A stretch of 61,675 bases of DNA, taken from NCBI GenBank assembly GCA_949286165.1, contig CASDZK010000010.1, positions 1-61,675 of the forward strand. The letters run 5' to 3'. Source of the stretch: an uncultured Alistipes sp. GTDB lineage: Bacteria; Bacteroidota; Bacteroidia; Bacteroidales; Rikenellaceae. The position numbers and the translations under genes were made by a program. Below, piece by piece: positions 8,941 through 21,746 of this stretch. The notes beneath the pieces are model-generated. The model did not search any database and was not told the origin of the DNA. It saw only the letters and a program-made list of their open reading frames with translations. Every line of letters begins with the position of its first letter. Position 1 is the stretch's first letter.

Positions 8941-10380
8941 ATGGAAAAAGACGAAAACTACGTAGTAGCGATAGATATGGGCACCACCAAGGTAGCCACC
9001 TTGGTAGGCCGGAAGGCGGAAGACGGGAAAGTGGAGGTAGTGGCCGCTTCGTGTTGTCCGGCATCGGGCATAGCGCGCGGCGACATCAAGAACATCGAAC
9101 AGATCGCCTATGCCCTGCAAAACTCTTTGGACACGATTACGAAGGAAGCCGGCATCAAGGTATGCGAAGCCTACATCGGTCTCTCCGGACAATACATCAA
9201 ATGCCAGCAGCACGACGGTTACGTTTTCGTGTCCGACAGCGAAGGGGAGGTGCGCGAAGAGGATGTGGCCAAACTGAGCGACAGCATGCGCAACATCCAG
9301 GTTCCTGCGGGCGAAGCCATCATCCACATTTTGCCGCAGAGTTACCTGCTCGATTCCGATACCGACACCAACGACAACCCCGTGGGCATGATCGGGCGCA
9401 AGCTCGAAGGCATTTTCAATATCATTACCGGAGACAAGAAGAACCTCGACCTGATCGGCAAGTGCATCAAGCGGGTGGACGTTTCCGTGGCGCAGATCGT
9501 CCTCAACTCGCTGGCTGCGGCCGAAGCAGTGTTGGTGGACGACGAGAAGGAGCTGGGCGTGGCCGTCATCGATATCGGAGGAGGCACGTGCGACATCTGC
9601 ATCTACCACGACAAGAAAATCCGCTATCTGGGCGTCATTCCCATCGGCGGCGAAGCCATCAACAAGGACATCAAATCCTGCGGGGTGCTCGAACGCCAGG
9701 TGGAAAAACTGAAGGTAAAGTTCGGCAGCGCCATCAGCGACGACGTGCCTTCCAACAAGATCATTACCCTGCCGCACGGCAACAATACCCCTTCCAAGGA
9801 GATTCCCCAGAAAATTCTGGCCAAGATCATCGAAGCCCGCATGCTCGACATCATCGAACGGGTGGACGAGATTCTGGAACGCACGGGCTACAAGGGCCGG
9901 CTGGCCAGCGGTATCGTGCTGACGGGCGGCGGAGCGTTGCTGAAAGACGTGGACAAGCTGTTCCGGCGGGAACTGAACTGCGACGTGCGGGTGGCCGTGC
10001 CGTCGCTTTACGTCACTCCCGATACGCTCGACAAGGTAAACAGCCCCGTCTATTCCACGGCGCTGGGTCTTCTGCTCAAGGGAATCGACATCGGACGTCC
10101 CACCCGTACCATCGTGATGCGCAAGAGCCGTCCGGTTCCCTACGAGGGGGGCTATGTCCACGGCGGACAGCAACGTTTCGAACCGTCGCGTCCGACCGAT
10201 CACGGCTACGCCTCCCGGAACAACGCCGTAACGGACGAGGCTTACGACGAGATCGAACGGCAGGAGGCGGAGGAGAATACGGAAACGGTTCAGCCACGCA
10301 AGAAGTCCTGGTTCAAGTCGGTTTTCGAAAACATCAAAGGAGCCATCGACAACGACGAGCTGGAAGACAACAACATTTAA
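8941..10380 (+). CDS. ftsA: Cell division protein FtsA
   Basis: FtsA is the actin-like ATPase that tethers FtsZ filaments to the membrane. The 479-residue protein starts with the actin-fold phosphate loop (AIDMGTTKVATLVG). It has the 1C/SHS2 region, the second phosphate motif VIDIGGGTCDICIY and the adenosine motif GIVLTGGGALLKDV. The C-terminal end, KKSWFKSVFENIKGAIDND, resembles the amphipathic membrane-targeting helix, here after a polar linker of about 70 residues. ATG 8941 gives the canonical N-terminus and lies 23 bp after ftsQ. ftsZ follows after 96 bp. Confidence 0.96.
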   Translation: MEKDENYVVAIDMGTTKVATLVGRKAEDGKVEVVAASCCPASGIARGDIKNIEQIAYALQNSLDTITKEAGIKVCEAYIGLSGQYIKCQQHDGYVFVSDSEGEVREEDVAKLSDSMRNIQVPAGEAIIHILPQSYLLDSDTDTNDNPVGMIGRKLEGIFNIITGDKKNLDLIGKCIKRVDVSVAQIVLNSLAAAEAVLVDDEKELGVAVIDIGGGTCDICIYHDKKIRYLGVIPIGGEAINKDIKSCGVLERQVEKLKVKFGSAISDDVPSNKIITLPHGNNTPSKEIPQKILAKIIEARMLDIIERVDEILERTGYKGRLASGIVLTGGGALLKDVDKLFRRELNCDVRVAVPSLYVTPDTLDKVNSPVYSTALGLLLKGIDIGRPTRTIVMRKSRPVPYEGGYVHGGQQRFEPSRPTDHGYASRNNAVTDEAYDEIERQEAEENTETVQPRKKSWFKSVFENIKGAIDNDELEDNNI

Positions 10381-10476
10381 GCGACAAGTAAAACATAGCA
10401 ATAACTCCCGGATTCTCCGGTCCGTTCCCGGCTTTTCCCGGTCGTTTTTCGGAGGTCCCGCAAATTAGAGAATACA

Positions 10477-12129
10477 ATGGAAGAGATAATAGACTGCGTC
10501 GACGTGTCGGATATCCCCGCTCCCCCCAAGATCATGGTCATCGGGGTGGGCGGCGGCGGCGGCAACGCCGTAAGATACATGCACGATCAGGGAATTTACA
10601 ACGTGATGTTCATGGTGTGCAATACCGATGCCCAGGCTTTGCTGAAAAATCCCGTTCCGCTGAAAATGCAGCTGGGGAAAGACCTGACCCGCGGGTTGGG
10701 AGCCGGCAACAAGCCTGAACGGGGTCGCGATGCCGCTTTGGAAAGCATCGAGGACATCCGGGCCGCTCTTCGTTCTTCGGGCGCGGATATGGTGTTCGTT
10801 ACGGCCGGCATGGGCGGCGGCACGGGAACCGGCGCCGCTCCTATTATCGCGCAGGTGGCCAAGGAAGAGGGAATCCTTACCGTGGCCATCGTTACCATTC
10901 CCTTCCGGGCGGAAGGGGATATCCGGTTGCGGCAGGCGACCGTCGGCATCGAGGAAATCCGCAAGAACGTGGATTCCCTGTTGATTATCGACAACGAAAA
11001 CGTGAACCTCAAATACGGCGAGCTGCCGATTTCCAAAGCCTTCGGACGGGCCGACGACATTTTGGCGACGGCGGCCAAGGGCATTGCCGAGATCATTACC
11101 CGCGATTCGTTCATCAACGTCGATTTCGCCGATGTCAAAACGACCATGAGCAACAGCGGCATCGCCCTGATGGGGTACGCCATCGTCGATTCCAGCGTCG
11201 AGAACATCGCCATAGAGCTGGCCGAAGCGGCGTTGAACACCTCTTTGCTGAACAAAAGCGACATTCTGGGAGCGAAAAATATCCTGGTCAATATCTCGTG
11301 GAACGAGAACGAGCCGAAGATGAGCGAACTGCACGCCATTTTGGGACATATCCAGGCGGCGGCGGGCAGCGAGGCTTCCATCATCTGGGGGGCCGGTCAG
11401 AACGATTCGCTCGAACCCAACGAAACCAGCGTGACCATCGTGGCCACCGGTTTCGATACGGGAGGCGACATGCCGGAAGACATGTTGCCGCTGACCGTGC
11501 CGAAGAAGGCGCCGGTCGTTTCTTCCGCGCTTTCCGAACCTGCCGCGGCAGGAGAGACACCGGGCGAAACGGTCAATCCGGTAGTGGACCGTCTGAACCG
11601 TTACCGCGACCAGATCGCCGAGCCGAAATCCGATCCGGTCCATTTGGTCCGGGTGGCTTTCGACGCGGAGGAGAAGAGCGGGCCTGCGGAACAGGATTCG
11701 ACGGAAGACGAGGACGGCATGACCATTATTGTCAAAGGCGAGGCGGAAACGACACACCCGAAAACGGAAAGCGCGAATTCCCGACCGTCGGTTCCGCAGG
11801 AATACGAACGGTTGACTTTGGACGACGAACCGGCACCCGCCTCGGCCGAGGAGCCCGCGTCCGATGACGCGATGAACACCCGCGAGGCTTCTGACGACAC
11901 GTTATATACGGAACGGATGGGGGTTCTTTTCTCCGAAGAATTTTTGCAGCAACAGCCCGTGCAGCACAATAAACCGAAAGAACGCGAACGCACCAACTTC
12001 CGCGATCTTTCCATCGACGAGCTGGAGGATGCGCCGGCTTACCGTCGCCGCAAGGTATCCATGTCCAACCGTCCTGAAAAAGGAGACAAGAAAATATCCC
12101 GTTTGTCGTTGAAAGACGACGACTTGTAG
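10477..12129 (+). CDS. ftsZ: Cell division GTPase FtsZ
   Basis: FtsZ is the tubulin-like GTPase that forms the division ring. The 550-residue protein has the T1 loop GVGGGGGNAV (about residues 23-32), the T4 signature GGGTGTG (113-119) and the T7 catalytic loop with N214, D216 and D219 (NVDFADVK). The GTPase core ends near residue 340. A long acidic, low-complexity linker follows, with a basic C-terminal end (RRRKVSMSNRPEKGDKK) that probably binds FtsA. The long tail is usual in Bacteroidetes. It is the last gene of the dcw operon and is followed by a strong hairpin. A degenerate homologue is found at 25520-26386. Confidence 0.97.
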   Translation: MEEIIDCVDVSDIPAPPKIMVIGVGGGGGNAVRYMHDQGIYNVMFMVCNTDAQALLKNPVPLKMQLGKDLTRGLGAGNKPERGRDAALESIEDIRAALRSSGADMVFVTAGMGGGTGTGAAPIIAQVAKEEGILTVAIVTIPFRAEGDIRLRQATVGIEEIRKNVDSLLIIDNENVNLKYGELPISKAFGRADDILATAAKGIAEIITRDSFINVDFADVKTTMSNSGIALMGYAIVDSSVENIAIELAEAALNTSLLNKSDILGAKNILVNISWNENEPKMSELHAILGHIQAAAGSEASIIWGAGQNDSLEPNETSVTIVATGFDTGGDMPEDMLPLTVPKKAPVVSSALSEPAAAGETPGETVNPVVDRLNRYRDQIAEPKSDPVHLVRVAFDAEEKSGPAEQDSTEDEDGMTIIVKGEAETTHPKTESANSRPSVPQEYERLTLDDEPAPASAEEPASDDAMNTREASDDTLYTERMGVLFSEEFLQQQPVQHNKPKERERTNFRDLSIDELEDAPAYRRRKVSMSNRPEKGDKKISRLSLKDDDL

Positions 12130-12152
12130 TTCGGGCCGTCCCGTGGCGGTCG

Positions 12153-12194
12153 TTTCAGGGCCAAAGCGTGTTTCGGCATGTTTTGGCCCTGAAA
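12153..12194 (+). terminator. Terminator hairpin after ftsZ
   Basis: A perfect 13-bp inverted repeat, TTTCAGGGCCAAA at 12153-12165 and its complement at 12182-12194, lies 23 bp after the ftsZ stop with a 16-base loop. It is flanked by T-rich sequence and most likely ends the dcw transcript. Confidence 0.75.
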
Positions 12195-12280
12195 TTTACC
12201 GGGACGAAAGGTCTGTTTTTTGTTCGATACGTTACGGAAAACGGAGGTTTTCCCCGTTTGTCATTATATATGCGAAAAAT

Positions 12281-13249
12281 ATGTTATATCCGATGAAATT
12301 CAAGCCCCTGTTCAAAGAACGCATCTGGGGCGGCAGAAAACTGGAAAAATGTTTCGGGAAGAAACTTCCCGGCAACGGACCGATCGGCGAGAGCTGGGAA
12401 ATTTCGGGCGTGCAGGGCGACATATCCGTCGTGGCCAACGGCCGGCTGGCCGGTAATTCCCTGCAAGAGCTGGTCGAAGTCTATATGGGCGATTTGGTCG
12501 GAGAAAAGGTGTTCGACCGTTTCGGCGAGGAGTTCCCGTTGCTCATCAAACTCATCGATGCGGCGGACGTACTCTCCATTCAGGTGCATCCCGACGACGA
12601 GCTGGCGGCCAAACGGCATAATGCTTACGGCAAAACGGAGATGTGGTACGTCATCGATTGCGAGAAAGGGGCGAAACTTTACGTCGGATTCAACCGGGAA
12701 ACCGACCGGGAGGAGTACCTGCGCCATTTGGAAAACGGTACGCTGGCCGATCTGTTGGGGGCGTTCGAAGTAAAGCCGGGCGATGCCTATTTCATTCCGG
12801 CCGGCACGATTCACGCCATCGGCAAAGGCAATTTGATTGCCGAAATACAGCAAACTTCCGATATTACCTACCGCGTGTTCGACTGGAACCGGAAAGACGC
12901 TCAGGGGCGTTCGCGCGAACTACATACCGAGTTGGCCCTCGACGCCATCGATTTCACGTCGCGGCACGATTACGATATTACCGTAATTCCGCAACCGGAC
13001 CAGGCGGTGCAGATGCAAAGCTGCCCTTACTTCACTTCCGCCGTATTGGAGGTGGAAACGGCCCTGGAACGCGATTTGGCGGCCATCGATTCCTTCGTCA
13101 TTTATATCTGTCTGGAAGGAAACGTCGAGCTGGTTTGGGAAGAGGGGACGGAAACCCTGAAAAAGGGAGAAACGGTACTGGTGCCCGCCGTAATCGACTC
13201 GCTGGAGTGGAAAGGGAAAGGGAAGCTGATCGAAGTTTACGTTCCGTAA
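12281..13249 (+). CDS. manA: Mannose-6-phosphate isomerase, class I
   Basis: ManA interconverts mannose 6-phosphate and fructose 6-phosphate in the cytoplasm, linking mannose use and GDP-mannose supply to glycolysis. The 322-residue product begins MLYPMKFKPLFKERIWGG, a typical start for the short Bacteroidetes type. It contains the zinc-site segment IQVHPDDE near residue 105 and the cupin segment KPGDAYFIPAGTIHAIG. ATG 12281 is preferred over an in-frame ATG at 12143, which would place the ftsZ terminator hairpin inside the gene. It appears to be transcribed alone, between two hairpins. Confidence 0.93.
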   Translation: MLYPMKFKPLFKERIWGGRKLEKCFGKKLPGNGPIGESWEISGVQGDISVVANGRLAGNSLQELVEVYMGDLVGEKVFDRFGEEFPLLIKLIDAADVLSIQVHPDDELAAKRHNAYGKTEMWYVIDCEKGAKLYVGFNRETDREEYLRHLENGTLADLLGAFEVKPGDAYFIPAGTIHAIGKGNLIAEIQQTSDITYRVFDWNRKDAQGRSRELHTELALDAIDFTSRHDYDITVIPQPDQAVQMQSCPYFTSAVLEVETALERDLAAIDSFVIYICLEGNVELVWEEGTETLKKGETVLVPAVIDSLEWKGKGKLIEVYVP

Positions 13250-13286
13250 TTACCGAAGAGCTTTTGATTTAACGAAATGGTTTGAA

Positions 13287-13322
13287 AAACGAGGCAGTCC
13301 GCGGCAAAGGAGTGCCTCGTTT
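13287..13322 (+). terminator. Terminator hairpin after manA
   Basis: The 10-bp stem AAACGAGGCA at 13287-13296 pairs with 13313-13322, 38 bp after the manA stop. The second arm ends in TTT. Confidence 0.65.
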
Positions 13323-13613
13323 CGCATGCATTGTTATACAACCTCGCAGACAGAAGGAATTCGGTTCGTAGCGGAAGAAAACCGTTTTTTCAAAACGGGA
13401 GCGTCGATTTTTCATGACTATAAATAACTTTTATTGATTACAATAAACCCGTTTCGAGTTCATCGATGAATAATTCCGGAGTTTGATATGCAGTACAAGA
13501 CATGCATATTCTGTTTGGTTATCGCATATAATCAATTTTAAATAAGAACAACCGTATATAACCGTTATTTTTGCGCGGGAAAAAACAGTATCCATCGCTA
13601 AGAATACGAAATT
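13323..13613. other. Gene-free AT-rich stretch before the YeiH-family gene
   Basis: About 290 bp with no credible gene on either strand. It is AT-rich in its second half and holds a -7-like box TATTTTTG at 13566-13573, which probably belongs to the gene starting at 13614. I see no other clear structure. Confidence 0.5.
13566..13573 (+). promoter_or_regulatory. -7 box for the YeiH-family gene
   Basis: TATTTTTG followed by C matches the Bacteroidetes TAnnTTTG box 40 bp before the ATG at 13614. No TTTG at the ideal -33 distance was found. Confidence 0.4.
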
Positions 13614-14699
13614 ATGTTCAGCCGCGCAAACAGAAACCATACGTTACACGGAATTTTACTGATCGCCCTTTTCTCTTTTTCGGCATTCTATCTCGCCGAA
13701 ATTCCTTTGTTGAAAAACCTGTCCCTCAGTCCCTTGATTATCGGGATTGTTTTGGGTATGTTATACGCCAACAGTTTACGCAACCAGTTGCCGGAAACGT
13801 GGGTTCCGGGCATCCGTTTCTGCACGAAGCAGCTTTTGCGGGCCGGTATCGTCCTGTACGGTTTCCGGCTGACGCTGGCGCAGGTAGCGGAGATCGGACC
13901 GGCGGCCGTGACGACAGACGCGATTGTCGTTGCCGTTACAATTTTTTTAGGAATCGGAGTCGGCCGGTTGCTGGGGATCGATCGGGATACGGCATTGATG
14001 ACCGCAACCGGAAGCGCCGTTTGCGGAGCCGCAGCCGTATTGGGAGCGGAACCGGTAGTTCGTTGCGAAGGATATAAAACGGCCATTGCCGTATCCACCG
14101 TCGTAATTTTCGGCACGATTTCCATGTTTCTTTATCCGGCACTGTACCGAGCCGGATGGCTGGATGCCTTAGGGCCGTTGGGAACGGCCGTATATACGGG
14201 CAGCACGCTGCACGAGGTGGCTCACGTGGCGGGGGCGGGGAACGCCATGGATCCGGCGGACACGCTGGGCATAGCCGGACCGGCCACCATTACGAAAATG
14301 ATCCGGGTCATGATGCTGGCGCCCGTATTGGTCATTATGGGCATGGCGCTTTCCGGACGCCGGAGAGCGGCCAAGGAAAAGAACGAAGAGAACGGCGAGC
14401 GCCGGAAAATCGCGGTTCCCTGGTTCGCTTTCGGCTTTATCGGCGTCATCGGGTTGAACACGTTATTGCAATACCTTTGCGGAGCGGCGACGGTCAAAGA
14501 TATTCCTTTGAACGGAGCCATCGAGTATGCCGATACCCTCTTGCTGACGATGGCGATGACGGCATTGGGAGCCGAAACCAGTTTCGACAAATTCAAACAG
14601 GCGGGAACGAAACCGTTCCTGCTGGCTTTCCTCCTGTATGTCTGGCTGGTTTTCGGCGGTTACCTGCTGACGAAATATCTGGTTCCGGCTTTGACCTAA
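13614..14699 (+). CDS. YeiH-family membrane protein (putative sulfate exporter family)
   Basis: The 361-residue protein is a multi-spanning membrane protein with about ten hydrophobic segments. It carries family features such as LSPLIIGIVLGMLYAN, ATGSAVCGAAAV and HEVAHVAGAG, and matches the conserved YeiH/YadS group (Pfam Cons_hypoth698). That group is often called a putative sulfate exporter, but its transport function is not well established, so I give no gene symbol. A polar loop (residues 245-265) may be cytoplasmic. It sits alone between manA and rpsO with its own probable promoter. Confidence 0.88.
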   Translation: MFSRANRNHTLHGILLIALFSFSAFYLAEIPLLKNLSLSPLIIGIVLGMLYANSLRNQLPETWVPGIRFCTKQLLRAGIVLYGFRLTLAQVAEIGPAAVTTDAIVVAVTIFLGIGVGRLLGIDRDTALMTATGSAVCGAAAVLGAEPVVRCEGYKTAIAVSTVVIFGTISMFLYPALYRAGWLDALGPLGTAVYTGSTLHEVAHVAGAGNAMDPADTLGIAGPATITKMIRVMMLAPVLVIMGMALSGRRRAAKEKNEENGERRKIAVPWFAFGFIGVIGLNTLLQYLCGAATVKDIPLNGAIEYADTLLLTMAMTALGAETSFDKFKQAGTKPFLLAFLLYVWLVFGGYLLTKYLVPALT

Positions 14700-14759
14700 C
14701 GGATATTCCGACTTTCCGAGCCGTTTTTCTCCGTTTCCGCGGAAATAAACCTTTCCGGA

Positions 14760-14791
14760 TTTGCCGGATTCGGAATTTAATCCTATCTTTG
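14760..14791 (+). promoter_or_regulatory. Promoter of rpsO
   Basis: TTTG at 14760-14763, exactly 20 bp, then TATCTTTG at 14784-14791 is a full Bacteroidetes sigma-ABfr promoter. It lies 29 bp before the rpsO ATG. Confidence 0.85.
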
Positions 14792-14820
14792 CCCCGATTT
14801 TAAATTATCATATCAATAAA

Positions 14821-15093
14821 ATGAGTTACATCACAGCAGAAAAGAAACAGGAACTTTTCAGTTCTTACGGGAAGTCTAATACCGACACCGGCTCTCCCGA
14901 GAGCCAGATTGCGTTATTTTCATACCGTATCAATCATCTGACCGATCATCTGAGAGAGCACAAGCACGACTACAACACGCAGCGTGCCCTGCTTCGTCTG
15001 GTCGGGAAGCGTCGTCGTCTTTTGACCTATTTGAAAGACAACGACATCGAACGGTACAGAGCCATCGTGAAAGCGTTGAATCTTAGAAAATAA
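14821..15093 (+). CDS. rpsO: 30S ribosomal protein S15 (uS15)
   Basis: S15 binds the central domain of 16S rRNA early in 30S assembly. The 90-residue product has normal length and the conserved segments TGSPESQIALFSYRI, HLREHKHDY and LRLVGKRRRLLTYL. ATG 14821 is preferred over an upstream in-frame ATG at 14761, which lies inside the promoter. The gene is monocistronic, with a consensus promoter and a hairpin terminator. Confidence 0.97.
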   Translation: MSYITAEKKQELFSSYGKSNTDTGSPESQIALFSYRINHLTDHLREHKHDYNTQRALLRLVGKRRRLLTYLKDNDIERYRAIVKALNLRK

Positions 15094-15116
15094 CATATTC
15101 GGTTTTTCCGTAATCG

Positions 15117-15147
15117 AAACGTCCTTCTCTCGCGGAGGACGTTTTTT
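15117..15147 (+). terminator. Terminator of rpsO
   Basis: AAACGTCCT at 15117-15125 pairs with AGGACGTTT at 15136-15144, followed by a run of T. This is a classical intrinsic terminator 23 bp after the rpsO stop. Confidence 0.85.
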
Positions 15148-15373
15148 CATAACAAGCAGACGACTTAACATAAAAACGCCCCGAATCCATACGTCGTCTT
15201 ATTGCACGACACATTTCCCCATGTTCCGACAATAGACAAAAATTTATTCGAACGAATCTTCATACAGGCAAACAAATCTTCCCCTGTTTTAAACCGTAAC
15301 AAGTTTAGAACAGAGGAAGATGCCAATCTTATTTCCCCGACCGGGTCAAATTTTCAAACAAGCCGGAAATACG

Positions 15374-16492
15374 TCATTCCATTCGATTCAATTTAAAAAA
15401 CTCCAATATCGGGTTAGAATCGTCAGGAAGCGTCTCGGCTAACGCTTTCAAGCGAGGTTCGTCGGAATTTTCCGCCCGACTGAGGAAGGTGCCGAAATCC
15501 TCCACCTTATAAATAGCTCCGTCGGAGGTAATATCGCTAAGGTAGGCATAATTCCCGCTTTTGTCCAAATCATTGACGATTTTCCTCATGTTGGTAAATT
15601 TTCCGCTTTGCTTGTCATATAATATATTGACGATCTTGTCCGGATATTGACGGGCCCGAAGGATCAGATGCCCTCCGATATCGTTCATATAAATAACCCA
15701 CGACAACTGCTCTCCCGAACCGAAATCGATCTGTTGCGTAACCTCTCTTTTCCCGTCCGGATAAAGGCGGCCCCACTCGCCCGTCTCGCAATCGACGAAA
15801 GAAAGATAATCGCAGGTAATGTTCGGTTTCCAAGCATAACGAGAATAATAACTGGGAATAGTCGCCGTAGAATCGACCGTTTTCAGTCGATATTTCCGGG
15901 CAAACGTTTCTTCCGGTTTTATTCCTGTGCGGAACCATTCGGTATCCGTAGAAACCACATCGCAAGTCGTATAAGTCATCATTGTAAACCAACAACGGCG
16001 GTCCGTTCCGAAAACCTGGTAGTAATACTCTTTGACCAGTTTACCCCATAACGGACTCTCGTAAACGCGACGGCCCGTAGAGTCGAACTGTATGAATCGA
16101 TCGGCATAGACAGAAAAGGTTCCTTCCGAATTGACATGAGCGGAAATGTTTCGGATATCCGCAATTTCCCCCGGTCCTTTACCCCGCCACAGTACTTTCT
16201 TAACAAAACGACCTTTCCCGTCGAACATCCAAATGCCGGAATCCTCCAAAACGACAATCCGGTTGCCATTCCGCCAAACTTTCCAGATCTTACCTAACAA
16301 TACGGAATCGCTCGTCTCCAACGGAACATATTCAATGGACGACGCCAACGTACTCAACGGAATGTCTTTCGGTGCGGCATTGATAACCTCCGAAAAATTA
16401 CACTCCACAACCTCTGTTTTTTTGGTTTCTCCCTGGCAGGAAAACAACAGGCTTCCTACCACGCCTAAAAGCCATACCCTTTTTCTCATCAT
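15374..16492 (-). CDS. Six-bladed beta-propeller lipoprotein (DUF5128-like)
   Basis: The product begins MMRKRVWLLGVVGSLLFSC, a signal peptide with a lipobox ending in Cys-19, so it is probably an outer-membrane or periplasmic lipoprotein. The mature part shows repeating beta-blade motifs and begins with the segment SSIEYVPLETSDSVLLGKI, which is typical of the Bacteroidetes six-bladed propeller family. It ends with the common NPILEFFKLN. The function of the family is unknown. The start could be 16492 or 16489; longer upstream starts would bury the signal peptide. It is transcribed alone, convergent with rpsO. Confidence 0.82.
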   Translation of the reverse strand: MMRKRVWLLGVVGSLLFSCQGETKKTEVVECNFSEVINAAPKDIPLSTLASSIEYVPLETSDSVLLGKIWKVWRNGNRIVVLEDSGIWMFDGKGRFVKKVLWRGKGPGEIADIRNISAHVNSEGTFSVYADRFIQFDSTGRRVYESPLWGKLVKEYYYQVFGTDRRCWFTMMTYTTCDVVSTDTEWFRTGIKPEETFARKYRLKTVDSTATIPSYYSRYAWKPNITCDYLSFVDCETGEWGRLYPDGKREVTQQIDFGSGEQLSWVIYMNDIGGHLILRARQYPDKIVNILYDKQSGKFTNMRKIVNDLDKSGNYAYLSDITSDGAIYKVEDFGTFLSRAENSDEPRLKALAETLPDDSNPILEFFKLNRME

Positions 16493-17323
16493 ACGACAAA
16501 ATTTATTCAAACATAATCTCTCATACCTGCAGAAGGAAAAAACATTTTCCATATACTTCAAGCCCCTGCAAGGTACGAAATAAAAAACAAAAACAAAAGA
16601 AAAAAACGACATAATCAAAGAAAATATAAACAAGACACATTCTTTATCATCTATTTTCCTAATTATCAAGCAGTATTGATAAAAGTTCATTACGCTTCTC
16701 TATCAATCGGTTATTCCTAATGACACCTATGCGCAGCATAACAACGAATATTCTCGCAACGGAAATTTATCAAAACGTTTTTTACAATACTTATCATTCC
16801 GATAATTTATCATAAAAACCGATTTTTCATCAGAGCCGAAAGAAATTCCGAATAAAAAATATCGTTCGCTATTCTTCTCCAGACATGATTCTGCCCGAAC
16901 ACGTTTTACCGTTCGAAAACGAATCTACCGATTTAACGGAAACCTCTTCCACGGCCGCGAAAATGATTCGTACCGCCGACCGAAAAGAGCACCGTAAGCA
17001 TCGCCCCCGTAACCCAACGACACAGAACCAACGGCTGCTTTTCAACGTATGGTTCCGCTAAATTCCGGGAGAACGAAAACCGGCTCCGACAAACGGAAAC
17101 GACATTTCAAACAAAAAAACAGTTATTTCCGAAATTTATCGTATCTTTAAACACCATTTTAATGTTTTCGTATTTCAAAATGAATTTTGTCCGATCGGAT
17201 AAATCGGGCAAATGGAAATGGAGAAATGGGGGGAACGATTGAAACCGAAACGAAACCGGAGAAAATAATAAAAAAATTCTGCCGGCAAAAAAGATAAAAC
17301 AGTTTTTCAAAAACCACAAAAAG
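16493..17323. other. Gene-free AT-rich segment of about 830 bp
   Basis: No open frame with coding character is seen on either strand. It separates two divergent genes. A weak -7-like TATCTTTA at 17142-17149 faces right and may serve the nitroreductase gene with a leader of about 170 nt. I find no RNA gene, array or mobile element. Confidence 0.5.
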
Positions 17324-17929
17324 ATGAAACGACTGCTTGCTCTATCGGTACTGCTGCTCTGCTACGGAAACATAACGGCAGAGGGTGCAGTTCTAAAAAC
17401 GGAAAAAGAGATGAAAACCATTCGATTGGAAGTCCCCGACAAGAACCGGGGCAAAAGCATCATGCAGAGTTTGAGCGAACGACGCTCGACCCGTGAATTT
17501 TCACAAAAAGCGTTATCGGCGCAGGATTTGTCAGACCTGTTGTGGGCCGCCAACGGCATCAACCGTCCCGCCGAAGGGAAACGCACCGCGCCGTCGGCCA
17601 TGAACCGGCAGGACGTAAAAGTGTACGTTTGTCTGGAAGAAGGGTGTTACCGCTACGACCCGACTGCCCATGCACTGGAACCGCTGACGGCCGGAGACTT
17701 CCGCTGCGGCGGGGCCCCGGCCACGATCGTGCTGGTTACGGACACAGGGGAGACCTGGGCGGCGATAGACGCGGGCATCGTATCGCAGAACATATCGCTG
17801 GCCTGCGCCGGATTAGGGTTGGCGACCTATCCCCGGGCGACAATGGACCAAGCGGCGTTGAAAAAAGCGTTGAAGCTGTCCGGCCCGCAAACGCTGATGC
17901 TCTGCCATCCCGTAGGGTATTTCAAGTAG
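17324..17929 (+). CDS. Exported nitroreductase / SagB-type oxidoreductase
   Basis: The 201-residue protein has an N-terminal signal peptide (about residues 1-20), followed by a compact nitroreductase-fold domain. Visible features are SLSERRSTREFSQKALSAQDLSDLLWAANGI, which is typical of the FMN-binding region of SagB/ThcOx-type nitroreductases, and the later DAGIVSQNISLACAGLGL and LCHPVGYFK segments. It is likely a periplasmic flavin-dependent oxidoreductase; the substrate cannot be read from the sequence. Its last codons lie in the first copy of an imperfect tandem duplication. Confidence 0.8.
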   Translation: MKRLLALSVLLLCYGNITAEGAVLKTEKEMKTIRLEVPDKNRGKSIMQSLSERRSTREFSQKALSAQDLSDLLWAANGINRPAEGKRTAPSAMNRQDVKVYVCLEEGCYRYDPTAHALEPLTAGDFRCGGAPATIVLVTDTGETWAAIDAGIVSQNISLACAGLGLATYPRATMDQAALKKALKLSGPQTLMLCHPVGYFK

Positions 17930-18018
17930 GAACCCGGTATCGCACAACCCGCAAAAACGCTTTCCTTGTTTCGGAAAAAAAAGGTATTTCAAACAGGAGA
18001 GGGGTATCGCACAACCCG
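17916..18018 (+). repeat. Imperfect tandem duplication with 67-bp period
   Basis: A 36-bp unit at 17916-17951 recurs at 17983-18018 with 30 of 36 bases identical. Both copies begin GGTATTTCAA and end GGTATCGCACAACCCG. The first copy includes the last codons and stop of the nitroreductase gene; the second is non-coding. Confidence 0.8.
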
Positions 18019-18077
18019 GGATTTTCGGCATTTACCTGCCGAAGATTCATAAAAACGAATGATCCAAATCTGCATAA

Positions 18078-21734
<3,657 letters not shown>

Positions 21735-21746
21735 AACGAAAATAAT

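Noticed and set aside
15202..15396. Open frame of 64 codons between rpsO and the propeller lipoprotein
   Set aside because: No domain, no start context or promoter, and it overlaps the 3' end of the lipoprotein gene on the other strand.
12000..18000. Apparent change of base skew suggesting a replication terminus
   Set aside because: Hand counts of single lines showed G over C in early plus-strand genes and C over G in later ones, but minus-strand genes did not follow a single replication direction. Without a computed cumulative skew the claim is unsupported, and no dif site was found in the gene-free stretches.
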